A stretch of DNA of 64,000 bases from assembly GCA_965228975.1 (NCBI GenBank), contig OZ245851.1, positions 3,596,001 through 3,660,000 of the forward strand. The letters run 5' to 3'. Source of the DNA: JAJFJD01 sp965228975. Its GTDB lineage: Bacteria > Pseudomonadota > Alphaproteobacteria > UBA8366. Of this stretch, positions 44,715 through 53,575 are shown piece by piece (the stretch's first letter is position 1; the number at the start of each line of letters is the position of its first letter). The notes under the pieces are model-generated. The model was not told the origin of the DNA, searched no databases, and saw only the letters and a list, made by a program, of their open reading frames with translations. The position numbers and the translations under genes are program-made.

Positions 44715-45767
44715 ATGCCGGGTACGCGCTCGAAGATGACGATCACAGCAGCAAGCGCAGCAGCGATCACCAGGGCGTCAGACGTGGGGGACTTGAGTGT
44801 GGGAAAGCCGACCAACGTTGGTCTGAACGGTTCTGGTTCGACGACCTCTCCAAGACAGAAGACACTGAAGAGCAGCATCCACTGCAGCGGCATCGGCCTG
44901 CACAGCGGTGAAAAGATTTCCATGTCGCTGCATCCTGCCGACATCGACAGCGGCATCGTATTCCGCCGCGCCGACTTACGCGGCCAGCATGCAGAGATCG
45001 CAGCACATTTCGGCAACGTATCCGACACGCGACTTTGCACCTCGCTTTCCAACGATGCGGGCACGACCATCGCGACGGTCGAACATCTCATGGCGGCTCT
45101 CGCCGGCTGCGAGATCGACAATGCCATCATCGAGGTCGCGGGGCCCGAAGTGCCGATCATGGACGGCAGTTCCGAGCCGTTCGTCTTCCTGATCGAATGC
45201 GCGGGCATCGAAGAACAGCCGGCCAGCCGCCGGGCAATCCAAATTCTCAAGCCGAAGGTGGCCCATATCGGCGATTCGGTCACGAAACTCGAGCCCGCAG
45301 ACGTCTTCTCGATCGAACTGTCGATCGAGTATGACAATCCGATCATCGGGCAACAGACGAAAACCGTCGCCATGTGCGCCGACACGTTTAAGTCCGAGAT
45401 TTGCCGCGCGCGGACCTTCGGCTTCCTCGAAGACGTCGAAGCGATGCGGAAAGCCGGCCTGGCCCATGGCGGGTCCCTGGACAATGCCGTGGTGGTGAGC
45501 GGGGACAAAGTGCTGAACGACGGCGGCCTGCGGTATGAGGACGAGTTCGTCCGGCATAAGATTTTGGATAGTCTGGGCGACCTTTACCTGGCGGGCGGCC
45601 CGATCATCGGCCGTTTCTCGGGGCATCGCACCGGGCATCAGATCAACAACAAGCTTTTGCGCGCCTTGTTCGCGGACACCGCGGCGTGGACCTACGTCTC
45701 CGGCGACGATGTTCCGCTGCCGCAGTCCACGCGCTGGACCGAGACGCCGGCTGTCGCGGTCGCCTAG
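44715..45767 (+). CDS. lpxC: UDP-3-O-acyl-N-acetylglucosamine deacetylase
   Basis: This zinc enzyme performs the committed step of lipid A synthesis. The product is 350 aa from ATG 44715 (343 from ATG 44736). Residues before about 50 are a Ser/Thr-rich extension not found in the E. coli protein. The enzyme starts at KSSIHCSGIGLHSGEKI. Zinc ligands are His in TVEHLMAALAGCEIDNAI and His and Asp in FVRHKILDSLGDLYL; the general-base Glu and MDGSSEPFVFLI are also present, and the final catalytic His lies in SGHRTGHQINN. It has its own promoter downstream of the ftsZ terminator, as is usual for the order ftsZ-lpxC. Confidence 0.95.
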   Translation: MPGTRSKMTITAASAAAITRASDVGDLSVGKPTNVGLNGSGSTTSPRQKTLKSSIHCSGIGLHSGEKISMSLHPADIDSGIVFRRADLRGQHAEIAAHFGNVSDTRLCTSLSNDAGTTIATVEHLMAALAGCEIDNAIIEVAGPEVPIMDGSSEPFVFLIECAGIEEQPASRRAIQILKPKVAHIGDSVTKLEPADVFSIELSIEYDNPIIGQQTKTVAMCADTFKSEICRARTFGFLEDVEAMRKAGLAHGGSLDNAVVVSGDKVLNDGGLRYEDEFVRHKILDSLGDLYLAGGPIIGRFSGHRTGHQINNKLLRALFADTAAWTYVSGDDVPLPQSTRWTETPAVAVA

Positions 45768-45806
45768 CCCCGCCAACTCCATTGTCATCCGTTGCGATTT
45801 GTGAAG

Positions 45807-45833
45807 CGGCCGCCATATAGGAATGGGCGGCCG
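45807..45833 (+). terminator. Hairpin between lpxC and bamD
   Basis: CGGCCGCC at 45807-45814 pairs perfectly with GGCGGCCG at 45826-45833 around an 11-base loop, 40 bases after the lpxC stop. No T-run follows, so it is either a weak or rho-assisted terminator or a 3' stabilising stem. Confidence 0.4.
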
Positions 45834-45921
45834 TCAGTGCTATATAGGCGTCATGAACGCCGCGGCAGCCGTGAATCTCTGGCCATGCCGCTACCGCATT
45901 GTTGAAGGTTTCGAAACGCTC

Positions 45922-46791
45922 ATGACCGATCGGATTTTCTCGTCCCGTCGCAAACGCCTTTCCGGGCCCGCACCCGTTCTGCTGACGGTCTGCATGCTGC
46001 TTCTATCCGGCTGCGATACGTTGACCACGATCTTCGGCTCGCCCGAGGAAGAGGCCCAAGCCGCAAAGGAACGCAGCGCGGAAGAAATCTACAATGGCGC
46101 GCTGGATTATCTGGAAGCGGGCTGGAACGAGACCGCCGCCAAGGAATTCGACGAAGTCGAGCGGCAGCACCCCTATTCGCGCTGGGCGACGAAGGCGCAG
46201 CTAATGTCGGCCTACGCCTTTTATTTGGAAGAGAAATTCGACGAGGCGATCATTGCGCTGGACCGGTTTATCGAGTTGCACCCGGGCCACAGCGATATCG
46301 CCTATGCCTATTACCTGAAGGCGCTGTCCTACTACGAGCAGATTTCGGATGTCGGCCGGGACCAAAAAATGACGACATTGGCCCTCGCCTCGGTGCAGGA
46401 CGTCATCAAACGCTTCCCGAACACGGCCTATGCGCGGGACGCCCGGCTCAAGCTCGACCTGACCCGCGACCATCTCGCCGGCAAGGACATGAGCATCGGC
46501 CGCTACTACCAACGCAAGGGGGACCATCTTGCGGCGATCAACCGGTATCGCGCGGTCATCGAGAACTACCAGACCACCACTCATGTTCCCGAAGCATTGC
46601 ATCGCCTGACCGAGGCCTATCTCGCCCTGGGCATTACCGACGAGGCACAGATGTCCGCCGCTGTCCTGGGCCATAACTTCCCGGGCAGCAGTTGGTATGA
46701 AGACAGCTATGCCATTCTCGAACGGCGCAACCTGAGACCCCAACGCAAGGAGGGGTCCTGGTTGAGTTGGCTTTGGGATTGGACGTCTTGA
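45922..46791 (+). CDS. bamD: Outer membrane assembly lipoprotein BamD
   Basis: BamD is the essential lipoprotein partner of BamA in inserting outer membrane proteins. The frame opens at 45823, but ATG 45922, after GAAGG, begins a lipoprotein signal peptide ending in the lipobox LLSGC (Cys about 28); 289 aa. Five TPR-like repeats follow: SAEEIYNGALDYLEAGWNET, DEVERQHPYSRWATKAQLMS, ALDRFIELHPGHSDIAYAYY, a long AYARDARLKLDLTRDHLAGK helix, and RAVIENYQTTTHVPEALHRL. Genes recN and ligA follow immediately and probably share its transcript. Confidence 0.94.
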   Translation: MTDRIFSSRRKRLSGPAPVLLTVCMLLLSGCDTLTTIFGSPEEEAQAAKERSAEEIYNGALDYLEAGWNETAAKEFDEVERQHPYSRWATKAQLMSAYAFYLEEKFDEAIIALDRFIELHPGHSDIAYAYYLKALSYYEQISDVGRDQKMTTLALASVQDVIKRFPNTAYARDARLKLDLTRDHLAGKDMSIGRYYQRKGDHLAAINRYRAVIENYQTTTHVPEALHRLTEAYLALGITDEAQMSAAVLGHNFPGSSWYEDSYAILERRNLRPQRKEGSWLSWLWDWTS

Positions 46792-46798
46792 CGGACCG

Positions 46799-48469
46799 AT
46801 GCTGACCGCGCTCAGCATTCGAAACATCGTCCTTATCGACCGGCTGGATGTGGCCTTCGCGGAAGGATTGAGCGTCCTGACCGGCGAAACCGGCGCCGGT
46901 AAATCCATTCTGCTCGACGCACTGGGCATGGCGCTGGGCGCGCGATCCGAAGGACGTATGCTGCGCGCCGGGGTCGACCGCGGCAGCGTCACCGCCACTT
47001 TCCAAGTGCCGGAGGGCCATCCTCTCGTCGACCTGCTGCGCAAACAGGACTTACCGGCGGATTCCACGATCATGCTACGCCGCGTCCTCAGCAACGACGG
47101 CCGAACCCGCGCTTATGTCAACGACGAGGCCATCAGCATCGGATTGCTGCGGCAACTCGGCGATTCACTGATCGAGATCCAAGGACAATTCGACGAACGC
47201 GGCCTCCTCGACCGCAGAACGCATCGCGCCCTCCTCGACATCTACGCCAAACTCGCGAAGAAGAAGAGCGAGATGGCCGCGGCGTTCGACGACTGGCGCA
47301 CAGCAACGGAACGGCGGCGGCAAGCCGAAGCGGACGCCGCGCAAAGCCGCGAGGACGAGGATTATCTGCGGCATTCCCTGTCGGAATTGGAAAGGATCGA
47401 TCCGGTCCCCGGCGAAGAACAGCAACTCGCCGACAACCGAACCATGCTGCAAAACGCCGAAGCGGTCCTCACCGGTCTCGATGCAGCCTATGCCGAACTC
47501 GCCGGAGACGACGGGGCGGAATCGCGGCTGCAATCCGCGGTTGGCCAATTGGGCCGCACGGCGGAAAAAGCCGCCGGACGGTTGGATCCGGTTACCGCCG
47601 CGTTGGATCGCGCAATCGCGGAGATTCAAGACGCCATGCAGTCGCTCCGCGAAGTCGCAAACGACTTGAACCTGGATCGCGGCGACCTCGAATCGATCGA
47701 GGAACGCCTATTCGCGCTCCGCGATGCGGCACGCAAACACGGCATCCAAGTCGACGACCTGCCTTTGCTGCAGGAGCGCCTCGCCGAACGCTTGTCGATG
47801 CTGGACGATCAAACTGGCGCCATCGCGGCGTTGAAAAGGGAAGAAGCGCAGGCGCGGGAGCGCTTCGTCGCCGGGGCCAAGGCCCTTTCGGAGGCGCGCC
47901 ACAAGGCAGCGAAGAAACTGGATGCAACGGTCAACGCGGAACTGCCACCGCTTAGGCTCGACAAGGCGGAATTCGCTACCCTGATAGAGCCGCTCGACGA
48001 AGAGTCCTGGACCGCCGAGGGCATGGACCGCGTTTCGTTTCAGGTATCGACCAACCCCGGAGCCGCGATGGGACCATTGTCGCAGATCGCCTCTGGCGGC
48101 GAGCTCTCCCGCTTCCTTCTGGCCTTGAAGGTCGCCCTGGCGGAAACCGGCCCAACGCCGACCCTGGTCTTCGACGAGGTCGACAGCGGCGTCGGCGGCG
48201 CCACCGCGGATGCGGTTGGCGAACGGCTGCTGCGCCTATCGCAGAATCTGCAGGTATTGGTCGTGACCCATTCGCCGCAGGTCGCGGCCCGAGGCGACAC
48301 CCATCTTCGCGTTGAAAAGCTCGACTCCGGCGGCGTCGCCATTACAACGGTCGATCAACTCGAAATGGAGGATCGCCGCGAAGAAGTCGCCCGCATGCTG
48401 TCCGGGCGGGAGATTACCGACGAGGCGCGCGCCGCGGCGACCCGCCTTCTCGAGGGAGAGCGGGCATGA
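46799..48469 (+). CDS. recN: DNA repair protein RecN
   Basis: An SMC-like ATPase for double-strand break repair, 556 aa. The Walker A motif is LTGETGAGKSILLDALGMAL near residue 35. The middle is a long antiparallel coiled coil (about residues 150-370). The C-terminal lobe has the ABC signature ASGGELSRFLLALKVAL, Walker B LVFDEVDSGVGG and the His switch VVTHSPQVAARGDTHLRV. The start ATG is seven bases after the bamD stop, and the stop overlaps ligA by four bases. Confidence 0.96.
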   Translation: MLTALSIRNIVLIDRLDVAFAEGLSVLTGETGAGKSILLDALGMALGARSEGRMLRAGVDRGSVTATFQVPEGHPLVDLLRKQDLPADSTIMLRRVLSNDGRTRAYVNDEAISIGLLRQLGDSLIEIQGQFDERGLLDRRTHRALLDIYAKLAKKKSEMAAAFDDWRTATERRRQAEADAAQSREDEDYLRHSLSELERIDPVPGEEQQLADNRTMLQNAEAVLTGLDAAYAELAGDDGAESRLQSAVGQLGRTAEKAAGRLDPVTAALDRAIAEIQDAMQSLREVANDLNLDRGDLESIEERLFALRDAARKHGIQVDDLPLLQERLAERLSMLDDQTGAIAALKREEAQARERFVAGAKALSEARHKAAKKLDATVNAELPPLRLDKAEFATLIEPLDEESWTAEGMDRVSFQVSTNPGAAMGPLSQIASGGELSRFLLALKVALAETGPTPTLVFDEVDSGVGGATADAVGERLLRLSQNLQVLVVTHSPQVAARGDTHLRVEKLDSGGVAITTVDQLEMEDRREEVARMLSGREITDEARAAATRLLEGERA

Positions 48470-50550
48470 GCAAACCTCCGAAACCCGTCGAAAAGCTGAC
48501 CGAGAAGCAAGCGAAAGCCGAGCTCACCCGGCTCGCCTTAGAGATCGAACGCCACGACCGGCTATACCATCAGCAGGACGCGCCGGAGATTAGCGATGCC
48601 GAATACGATGCGCTCCGTCAACGCAACGAGGCCATCGAAAAACGCTTTCCCGCCCTGAAACGCGGCGACAGCCCGAGCGATCAGGTGGGTGCCCCGATCA
48701 CCTCCGGATTCAGCAAGGTCACCCATGCACGTCCGATGCTCTCGCTCTCGAATGCATTCAATGAGGACGACGTCCGCGACTTCATCGAGAGTGTCCGTAA
48801 GTTTTTGGGGTTGGCGGCCGACGATCCGATCGAAATTGTCGCGGAACCCAAGATCGACGGCCTGTCCGCTTCCTTGCGCTATGAGAACGGAGTCCTGGTC
48901 CTCGGCGCCACGCGCGGCGACGGCGCGGTCGGCGAGAACATCACCGCCAACCTGAAGACCATCGACGAAATCCCCAATCAACTGTCGGACGATGCGCCGG
49001 AAATCCTGGAAGTCCGCGGCGAGGTTTACATGTCGCGCGAGGACTTCTTCGCCCTGAACAAACGGCAGGAAGCCGACGGCGACAAGGTCTTCGCCAATCC
49101 GCGTAACGCGGCGGCCGGCAGTCTGCGGCAGCTCGACCCCTCGATCACCGCGCGCCGCCCGCTTCGGATTTTCGTCTACAGCGCCGGTGAGATAAGCAGC
49201 ACGACCGCGGAAACGCATTGGGATTTCCTGCAACAACTCCGCGGTTGGGGATTTCCGACCAATCCAATGGCACGGCTCTGCACCTCCGCCGAAGAGGTGC
49301 TCGAAACATACGCCGAGATTCAGTCCAAGCGCGCCGAGCTTCCTTACGATATCGACGGTGTCGTCTATAAGGTGAACCGGCTGGACTGGCAGCGGCGGAT
49401 GGGCGTGCGCAGCCGGGCGCCGCGTTGGGCAACGGCCCATAAATTCCCGGCAGAACAAGCCGAGACCGTGCTGCGCGCCATCACCATCCAGGTCGGACGC
49501 ACCGGCGCGCTGACGCCGGTCGCCGAGCTTGAGCCGATCACCGTGGGCGGCGTGGTGGTCAGCCGCGCGACGCTGCATAACGAGGACGAAATCCAGCGCA
49601 AGGACATCCGGGAAGGCGACGCGGTCGTCGTGCAGCGCGCCGGCGATGTGATTCCGCAGGTCGTCCGCGTCATCACGGAACGGAGGCCCGCCGACTCGAC
49701 CCCCTTCGTGTTCCCGGCGGAATGCCCCTGCGAGTTGAAGACTCCGACCATGCGCGAAGAAGGGGAAGCGGTCCGGCGCTGCACCGGCGACCTCGCTTGT
49801 CCCTATCAACAGGTGGAACGCCTGAAGCATTTCGTGTCACGCGACGCCTTCGATATCGAAGGGCTCGGCGCGAAGAACATCGAGTCTTTCTGGCAGGACG
49901 AGATCGTCACCAAGGCAGGCGACATCTTCCGCCTGCGCGATCAGCGCGACGCCATCGCCGAGCGCGAAGGCTGGGGTGAGCAATCGATCACGAACCTGCT
50001 CAACGCGATCGAGGACAAACGCCGCATCCCGCTCGACCGTTTCATCTATGCCCTCGGCATCCGGCAGGTTGGGCAGGCGAATGCACGGTTACTGGCCAAG
50101 AATTACGGCTCCTTCCCGGCATTCCGGACGGCGATGCAGGCGGCGCAGGACGAAACCGGAACCGAATATCAGGATCTGATCAATATCGACGGTATCGGCC
50201 CCTCCGTGGCGACCGACCTCATCACGTTTTTTCAGGAGCCGCACAACGCCGCCGCATTGGAGGATCTGGAATCGGAACTCGACATCGAAGACTTCGAGGC
50301 GCCGGACGAGTCGAGTTCCATTGTTGCGGGCAAAACCGTCGTCTTTACCGGATCGCTGGAAAAGATGACGCGAAGCGAGGCGAAGGCTCGCGCCGAATCG
50401 ATGGGCGCAAAAGTCACGGGTTCGGTCTCGAAGAAGACCGACTATGTCGTGGTGGGCGCGGATGCCGGATCGAAGGCGAAGAAAGCCAAGGAACTCGGCG
50501 TCGAAATGTTGACCGAAGAGGACTGGCTCGAGCTGATCGGCGGACCCTAG
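48466..50550 (+). CDS. ligA: NAD-dependent DNA ligase
   Basis: It seals nicks in replication and repair using NAD. The product is 694 aa with the full domain order. The Ia domain has HDRLYHQQDAPEISDAEYD. The adenylation domain has the nucleophile Lys129 in AEPKIDGLSASLRYENG. The OB fold and then the zinc finger follow, with four Cys in ECPCELKTP, RRCTGD and ACPYQQ. Helix-hairpin-helix repeats (YALGIRQVGQANARLLAKN) and a C-terminal BRCT domain (KTVVFTGSLEKMTRSEAKA) complete it. Its TAG stop shares CTAG with the convergent aminopeptidase stop. Confidence 0.97.
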   Translation: MSKPPKPVEKLTEKQAKAELTRLALEIERHDRLYHQQDAPEISDAEYDALRQRNEAIEKRFPALKRGDSPSDQVGAPITSGFSKVTHARPMLSLSNAFNEDDVRDFIESVRKFLGLAADDPIEIVAEPKIDGLSASLRYENGVLVLGATRGDGAVGENITANLKTIDEIPNQLSDDAPEILEVRGEVYMSREDFFALNKRQEADGDKVFANPRNAAAGSLRQLDPSITARRPLRIFVYSAGEISSTTAETHWDFLQQLRGWGFPTNPMARLCTSAEEVLETYAEIQSKRAELPYDIDGVVYKVNRLDWQRRMGVRSRAPRWATAHKFPAEQAETVLRAITIQVGRTGALTPVAELEPITVGGVVVSRATLHNEDEIQRKDIREGDAVVVQRAGDVIPQVVRVITERRPADSTPFVFPAECPCELKTPTMREEGEAVRRCTGDLACPYQQVERLKHFVSRDAFDIEGLGAKNIESFWQDEIVTKAGDIFRLRDQRDAIAEREGWGEQSITNLLNAIEDKRRIPLDRFIYALGIRQVGQANARLLAKNYGSFPAFRTAMQAAQDETGTEYQDLINIDGIGPSVATDLITFFQEPHNAAALEDLESELDIEDFEAPDESSSIVAGKTVVFTGSLEKMTRSEAKARAESMGAKVTGSVSKKTDYVVVGADAGSKAKKAKELGVEMLTEEDWLELIGGP

Positions 50551-52583
50551 CCGTCGACGATCGGCCGGGTCGCGGCATCCAGCCATCCGCGTGTCGCCGG
50601 ATCGAGCGACGGGCCAACCGTCTCCCGGACCCGGGCGTGATACGCATCCAGCCATGCAAGCTCGTCCACGGTCAGCAGCGATGCATCGACGAGCGTCCGG
50701 TCGATCGGCGCGAGGGTCATGGTTTCCAACTGCAGCAAGGTCCGTTCGCCATCCGCGACGTCATCGCAGGGTACGACGGTGACGAGATTTTCGATGCGGA
50801 TGCCATAGGCGTCGGTCTTGTAGTATCCAGGCTCGTTCGAGACGATCATCCCCGGCTTCAGCGCGACGGTATCGCCCGCCTTCGAAATCCGCTGCGGCCC
50901 CTCGTGCACGCTCAAATAGCTGCCGACCCCGTGGCCGGTCCCATGGTCGAAGTCCAGGCCGGCCTGCCACAACGCGTGCCGGGCCAGGGTATCGAGCTGC
51001 GCGCCGGTCGTCCCTTGCGGGAAACGGGCCGTCGCGATGCCGATATGGCCTTTCAGGACACGGGTAAACCGGTCGCGCATTTCGGCTGTCGGATCGCCGA
51101 CGGCGATGGTACGGGTGATGTCCGTGGTGCCGTCGAGATACTGCGCCCCGGAATCCACGAGATACAGTTCCCCCAGGCCGATTTCGCGATTGGTCTCTTC
51201 GCTGACGCTGTAATGCACGATAGCGCCGTTCGGTCCCGACCCCGAGATCGTGCGAAAGCTGAGGTCGCGGATCAGGTCGTTCTCGAACCGAAAGGCACGG
51301 AGTTGATCGGCCGCCGCGATCTCGGTCAGACCGCCCGCCGGCGCACGTTCGGCGAACCAAGCCAGAAAGCGGGTGACCGCCACCCCATCCCGGCGGTGCG
51401 CCGCACGGGCGCCGTCCACCTCCGTCTCGTTCTTGCAGGCCTTCGGCATCGCGCAGGGATCGTCGCCCTTCACGATTTCCGCCCCGCCAGCCTTCAAGCG
51501 ATCGAACACAAAACTCGCCGCGCTCGTCGGATCGGCCATCACCCGGCGTCCGCCCTCGCCCAACGCTTCGAGCGCCGGCCCGAAATCCGTTGGCGGCTGG
51601 ATCGCCACGCCATTCCCCAGATGTTCCGTGACACCGGGCGAGAGCTTGCGGGAGTCGATGAAAAGATCGACAGAACCATCGTCACGCAAGATCGCGAAAG
51701 ACAGCGGCAAGGGCGTATGCGGCACGTCACCGCCGCGAATATTCAAGAGCCAGGCGATCGAATCGGGCATCGTCAGAACCGCCGCCGCGACGCCTTCATC
51801 AGCCAGCGCCACCCCAAGCGTCGCGCGCTTGGCCACCGCCAGATCTCCGGCATAAATCTCATCATGCACCACGACGGGCGCCAGCGGCGCGGCCGGCTGA
51901 TCCGGCCACACCGCATCGACCGGATTGTCGTCGACGGCTACCAGACGGCCACCTGCCTTTTCCGCCGCCTTGCGATACCGCGCGACGGACGCCTCGGTCA
52001 GCAGCAACGGGTCGTAGCCGAGCGCGGCGCCTTCCGCGAGATTTTCCGCAATCCAGTCCCAGGGCGATTTATCCGCCAGGGGGACGGGCTCTACCCGCTC
52101 GGTATCCACTTCATCGAGCACCTGGAGCGTGTAGCGCCCGTCGACGAAAACCGCCGCCCGTTCGGTGAGCACGACCGCAACACCGGCCGACCCGGAAAAC
52201 CCGGTGACCCAGCGCAATCGCTCGGCGCGGGTCGGCACGTACTCACCTTGGTGTTCGTCCGTCCGCGGCACGATGAAACCGTCCAGTCCGCACCGGACGA
52301 TTTCCGCCTGCAATGCGGCAAGCCGCTCGGCCGGCGCCGGGCCGTAGGGGAACATTCCTTCCGCAGTCGCCGCGATTTCCACCCGAAGCGCGTTGAGTTG
52401 ATCGCGCAGCGCCGCATCTGCGTTCGGCGCCACCAGGACGGTCCAGTCCTCAATCCCCTCCGGCGCCGCCGCAACCCCGGCAACCAATTCGCGAACGGCG
52501 GCAACCGGCATCGTCACACCGGCAGCCGCTAATGCCTTTTCCAACTGTGCATCGCCTGCATAGGATGCTTCGGATTCAACCAT
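50547..52583 (-). CDS. Aminopeptidase P family protein (Xaa-Pro aminopeptidase)
   Basis: A 678-residue M24B metallopeptidase expected to remove an N-terminal residue preceding proline. After about 80 extra N-terminal residues, there are two creatinase-type N-domains: LDGFIVPRTDEHQGEYVP begins the first, and the second has VAVAKRATLGVALADEGVAA (approximate). The pita-bread catalytic domain has metal ligands in YLVDSGAQYLDGTTDITRTI, GHGVGSYLSVHEGPQ and IVSNEPGYYK, plus a final Glu region in IENLVTVV. The catalytic residues look intact. The extension (LEKALAAAGVTMPVAAVREL) has no recognised domain. prmA lies 76 bases upstream on the same strand. Confidence 0.9.
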   Translation of the reverse strand: MVESEASYAGDAQLEKALAAAGVTMPVAAVRELVAGVAAAPEGIEDWTVLVAPNADAALRDQLNALRVEIAATAEGMFPYGPAPAERLAALQAEIVRCGLDGFIVPRTDEHQGEYVPTRAERLRWVTGFSGSAGVAVVLTERAAVFVDGRYTLQVLDEVDTERVEPVPLADKSPWDWIAENLAEGAALGYDPLLLTEASVARYRKAAEKAGGRLVAVDDNPVDAVWPDQPAAPLAPVVVHDEIYAGDLAVAKRATLGVALADEGVAAAVLTMPDSIAWLLNIRGGDVPHTPLPLSFAILRDDGSVDLFIDSRKLSPGVTEHLGNGVAIQPPTDFGPALEALGEGGRRVMADPTSAASFVFDRLKAGGAEIVKGDDPCAMPKACKNETEVDGARAAHRRDGVAVTRFLAWFAERAPAGGLTEIAAADQLRAFRFENDLIRDLSFRTISGSGPNGAIVHYSVSEETNREIGLGELYLVDSGAQYLDGTTDITRTIAVGDPTAEMRDRFTRVLKGHIGIATARFPQGTTGAQLDTLARHALWQAGLDFDHGTGHGVGSYLSVHEGPQRISKAGDTVALKPGMIVSNEPGYYKTDAYGIRIENLVTVVPCDDVADGERTLLQLETMTLAPIDRTLVDASLLTVDELAWLDAYHARVRETVGPSLDPATRGWLDAATRPIVDG

Positions 52584-52659
52584 GCCAACGCTCTTTCTCT
52601 GCCTTCGACTTTAGCTAAGCAGCCACCCCCGACATACAAGGGACGCCGCCGATACCCCT

Positions 52660-53532
52660 TCATCGGGAAAGCACGAGGGTTGCCCATCCCTCAACCAATA
52701 TCCGGTTCCGCAATCGGAAGCCGAACCGCCGATACGCACCCAGAACCTGCGGCCCTTGTTCCGCCAACAAACCCGATAGGACAACCAAGCCGCCCGAGGC
52801 GCAGTACCGCCGCACTGCCGGCGCAAGCCCGATCAATGGACGCGCCAGGATGTTCGCCAGGATAAGGTCGTAAGGGGCGGACTCCAAGAGAAGCCGATGC
52901 TTCCGGCCATTGCTTTCGATCGCCGTCGCCAGACGCGCGACGCCGTTTTCGACGAAATTCTCACGGCTGACCCGCACCGCCTCGGGGTCGATATCCGCCG
53001 CCACGACCGGAACACGCCACCGCCTCGCCGCGGCAATCGACAATATTCCCGAACCGCAGCCAAGATCGAGAACCCGCCTCGGTCGCTCGGTTTCACCGAT
53101 GGCGTCGATTGCCCGCAAACAACCGCCGGTGCTCCCATGCTCGCCCGAGCCGAACGCGGTCGCCGCATCGATCCGGATCGCGATGGCGCCAGCGGGAATT
53201 GTCCCGGTGTAATGCGATGGATGGACAAAGAACCGCCCGGCATGGACCGGTTGAAACGCATCGAGACTGTCCTTCAGCCAATCCTTCACGGCCAGCGGCG
53301 AACACGCGACCTCCGGTTCCGCAATCTCCGCGGCCGCCGCGGCGAGCGCTACCGCCGCCGCGATCTGTCCGGGATCCGGCGGCGCATCCAGATAGGCTTC
53401 CACCGCCCAATCCGCCGCCGGCGCCTCGCCGCCGAACGCGGCGACGGAAAGAGCGAACGGGCGCAATGCGTCGGAAAACAGATCGACGGCATCGCCGGGC
53501 ACCATCACCATGACCTTCCACGCGGCGGTCAC
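52660..53532 (-). CDS. prmA: Ribosomal protein L11 methyltransferase
   Basis: It methylates ribosomal protein L11 using SAM. The frame is open to a TTG at 53592 inside uvrD, but the GTG at 53532 gives a normal N-terminus (MTAAWKVMVMVPGDAVDLF) and 290 aa, without overlapping uvrD. The SAM motif is RVLDLGCGSGILSIAAARRW; upstream are IRIDAATAFGSGEHGSTGG, and downstream VVAADIDPEAVRVSRENFVE and YDLILANILARPLIGLAP. Because the longer start has no clear ribosome site, the choice is moderately sure. Confidence 0.9.
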   Translation of the reverse strand: MTAAWKVMVMVPGDAVDLFSDALRPFALSVAAFGGEAPAADWAVEAYLDAPPDPGQIAAAVALAAAAAEIAEPEVACSPLAVKDWLKDSLDAFQPVHAGRFFVHPSHYTGTIPAGAIAIRIDAATAFGSGEHGSTGGCLRAIDAIGETERPRRVLDLGCGSGILSIAAARRWRVPVVAADIDPEAVRVSRENFVENGVARLATAIESNGRKHRLLLESAPYDLILANILARPLIGLAPAVRRYCASGGLVVLSGLLAEQGPQVLGAYRRFGFRLRNRILVEGWATLVLSR

Positions 53533-53575
53533 GGACGTCGTCCCCGATGTCGGCGGTTGCAGGGTGAACGCAAGT

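Noticed and set aside
50637..52532. 631-codon open frame on the plus strand
   Set aside because: Antisense to aminopeptidase P, whose catalytic motifs are clear on the minus strand.
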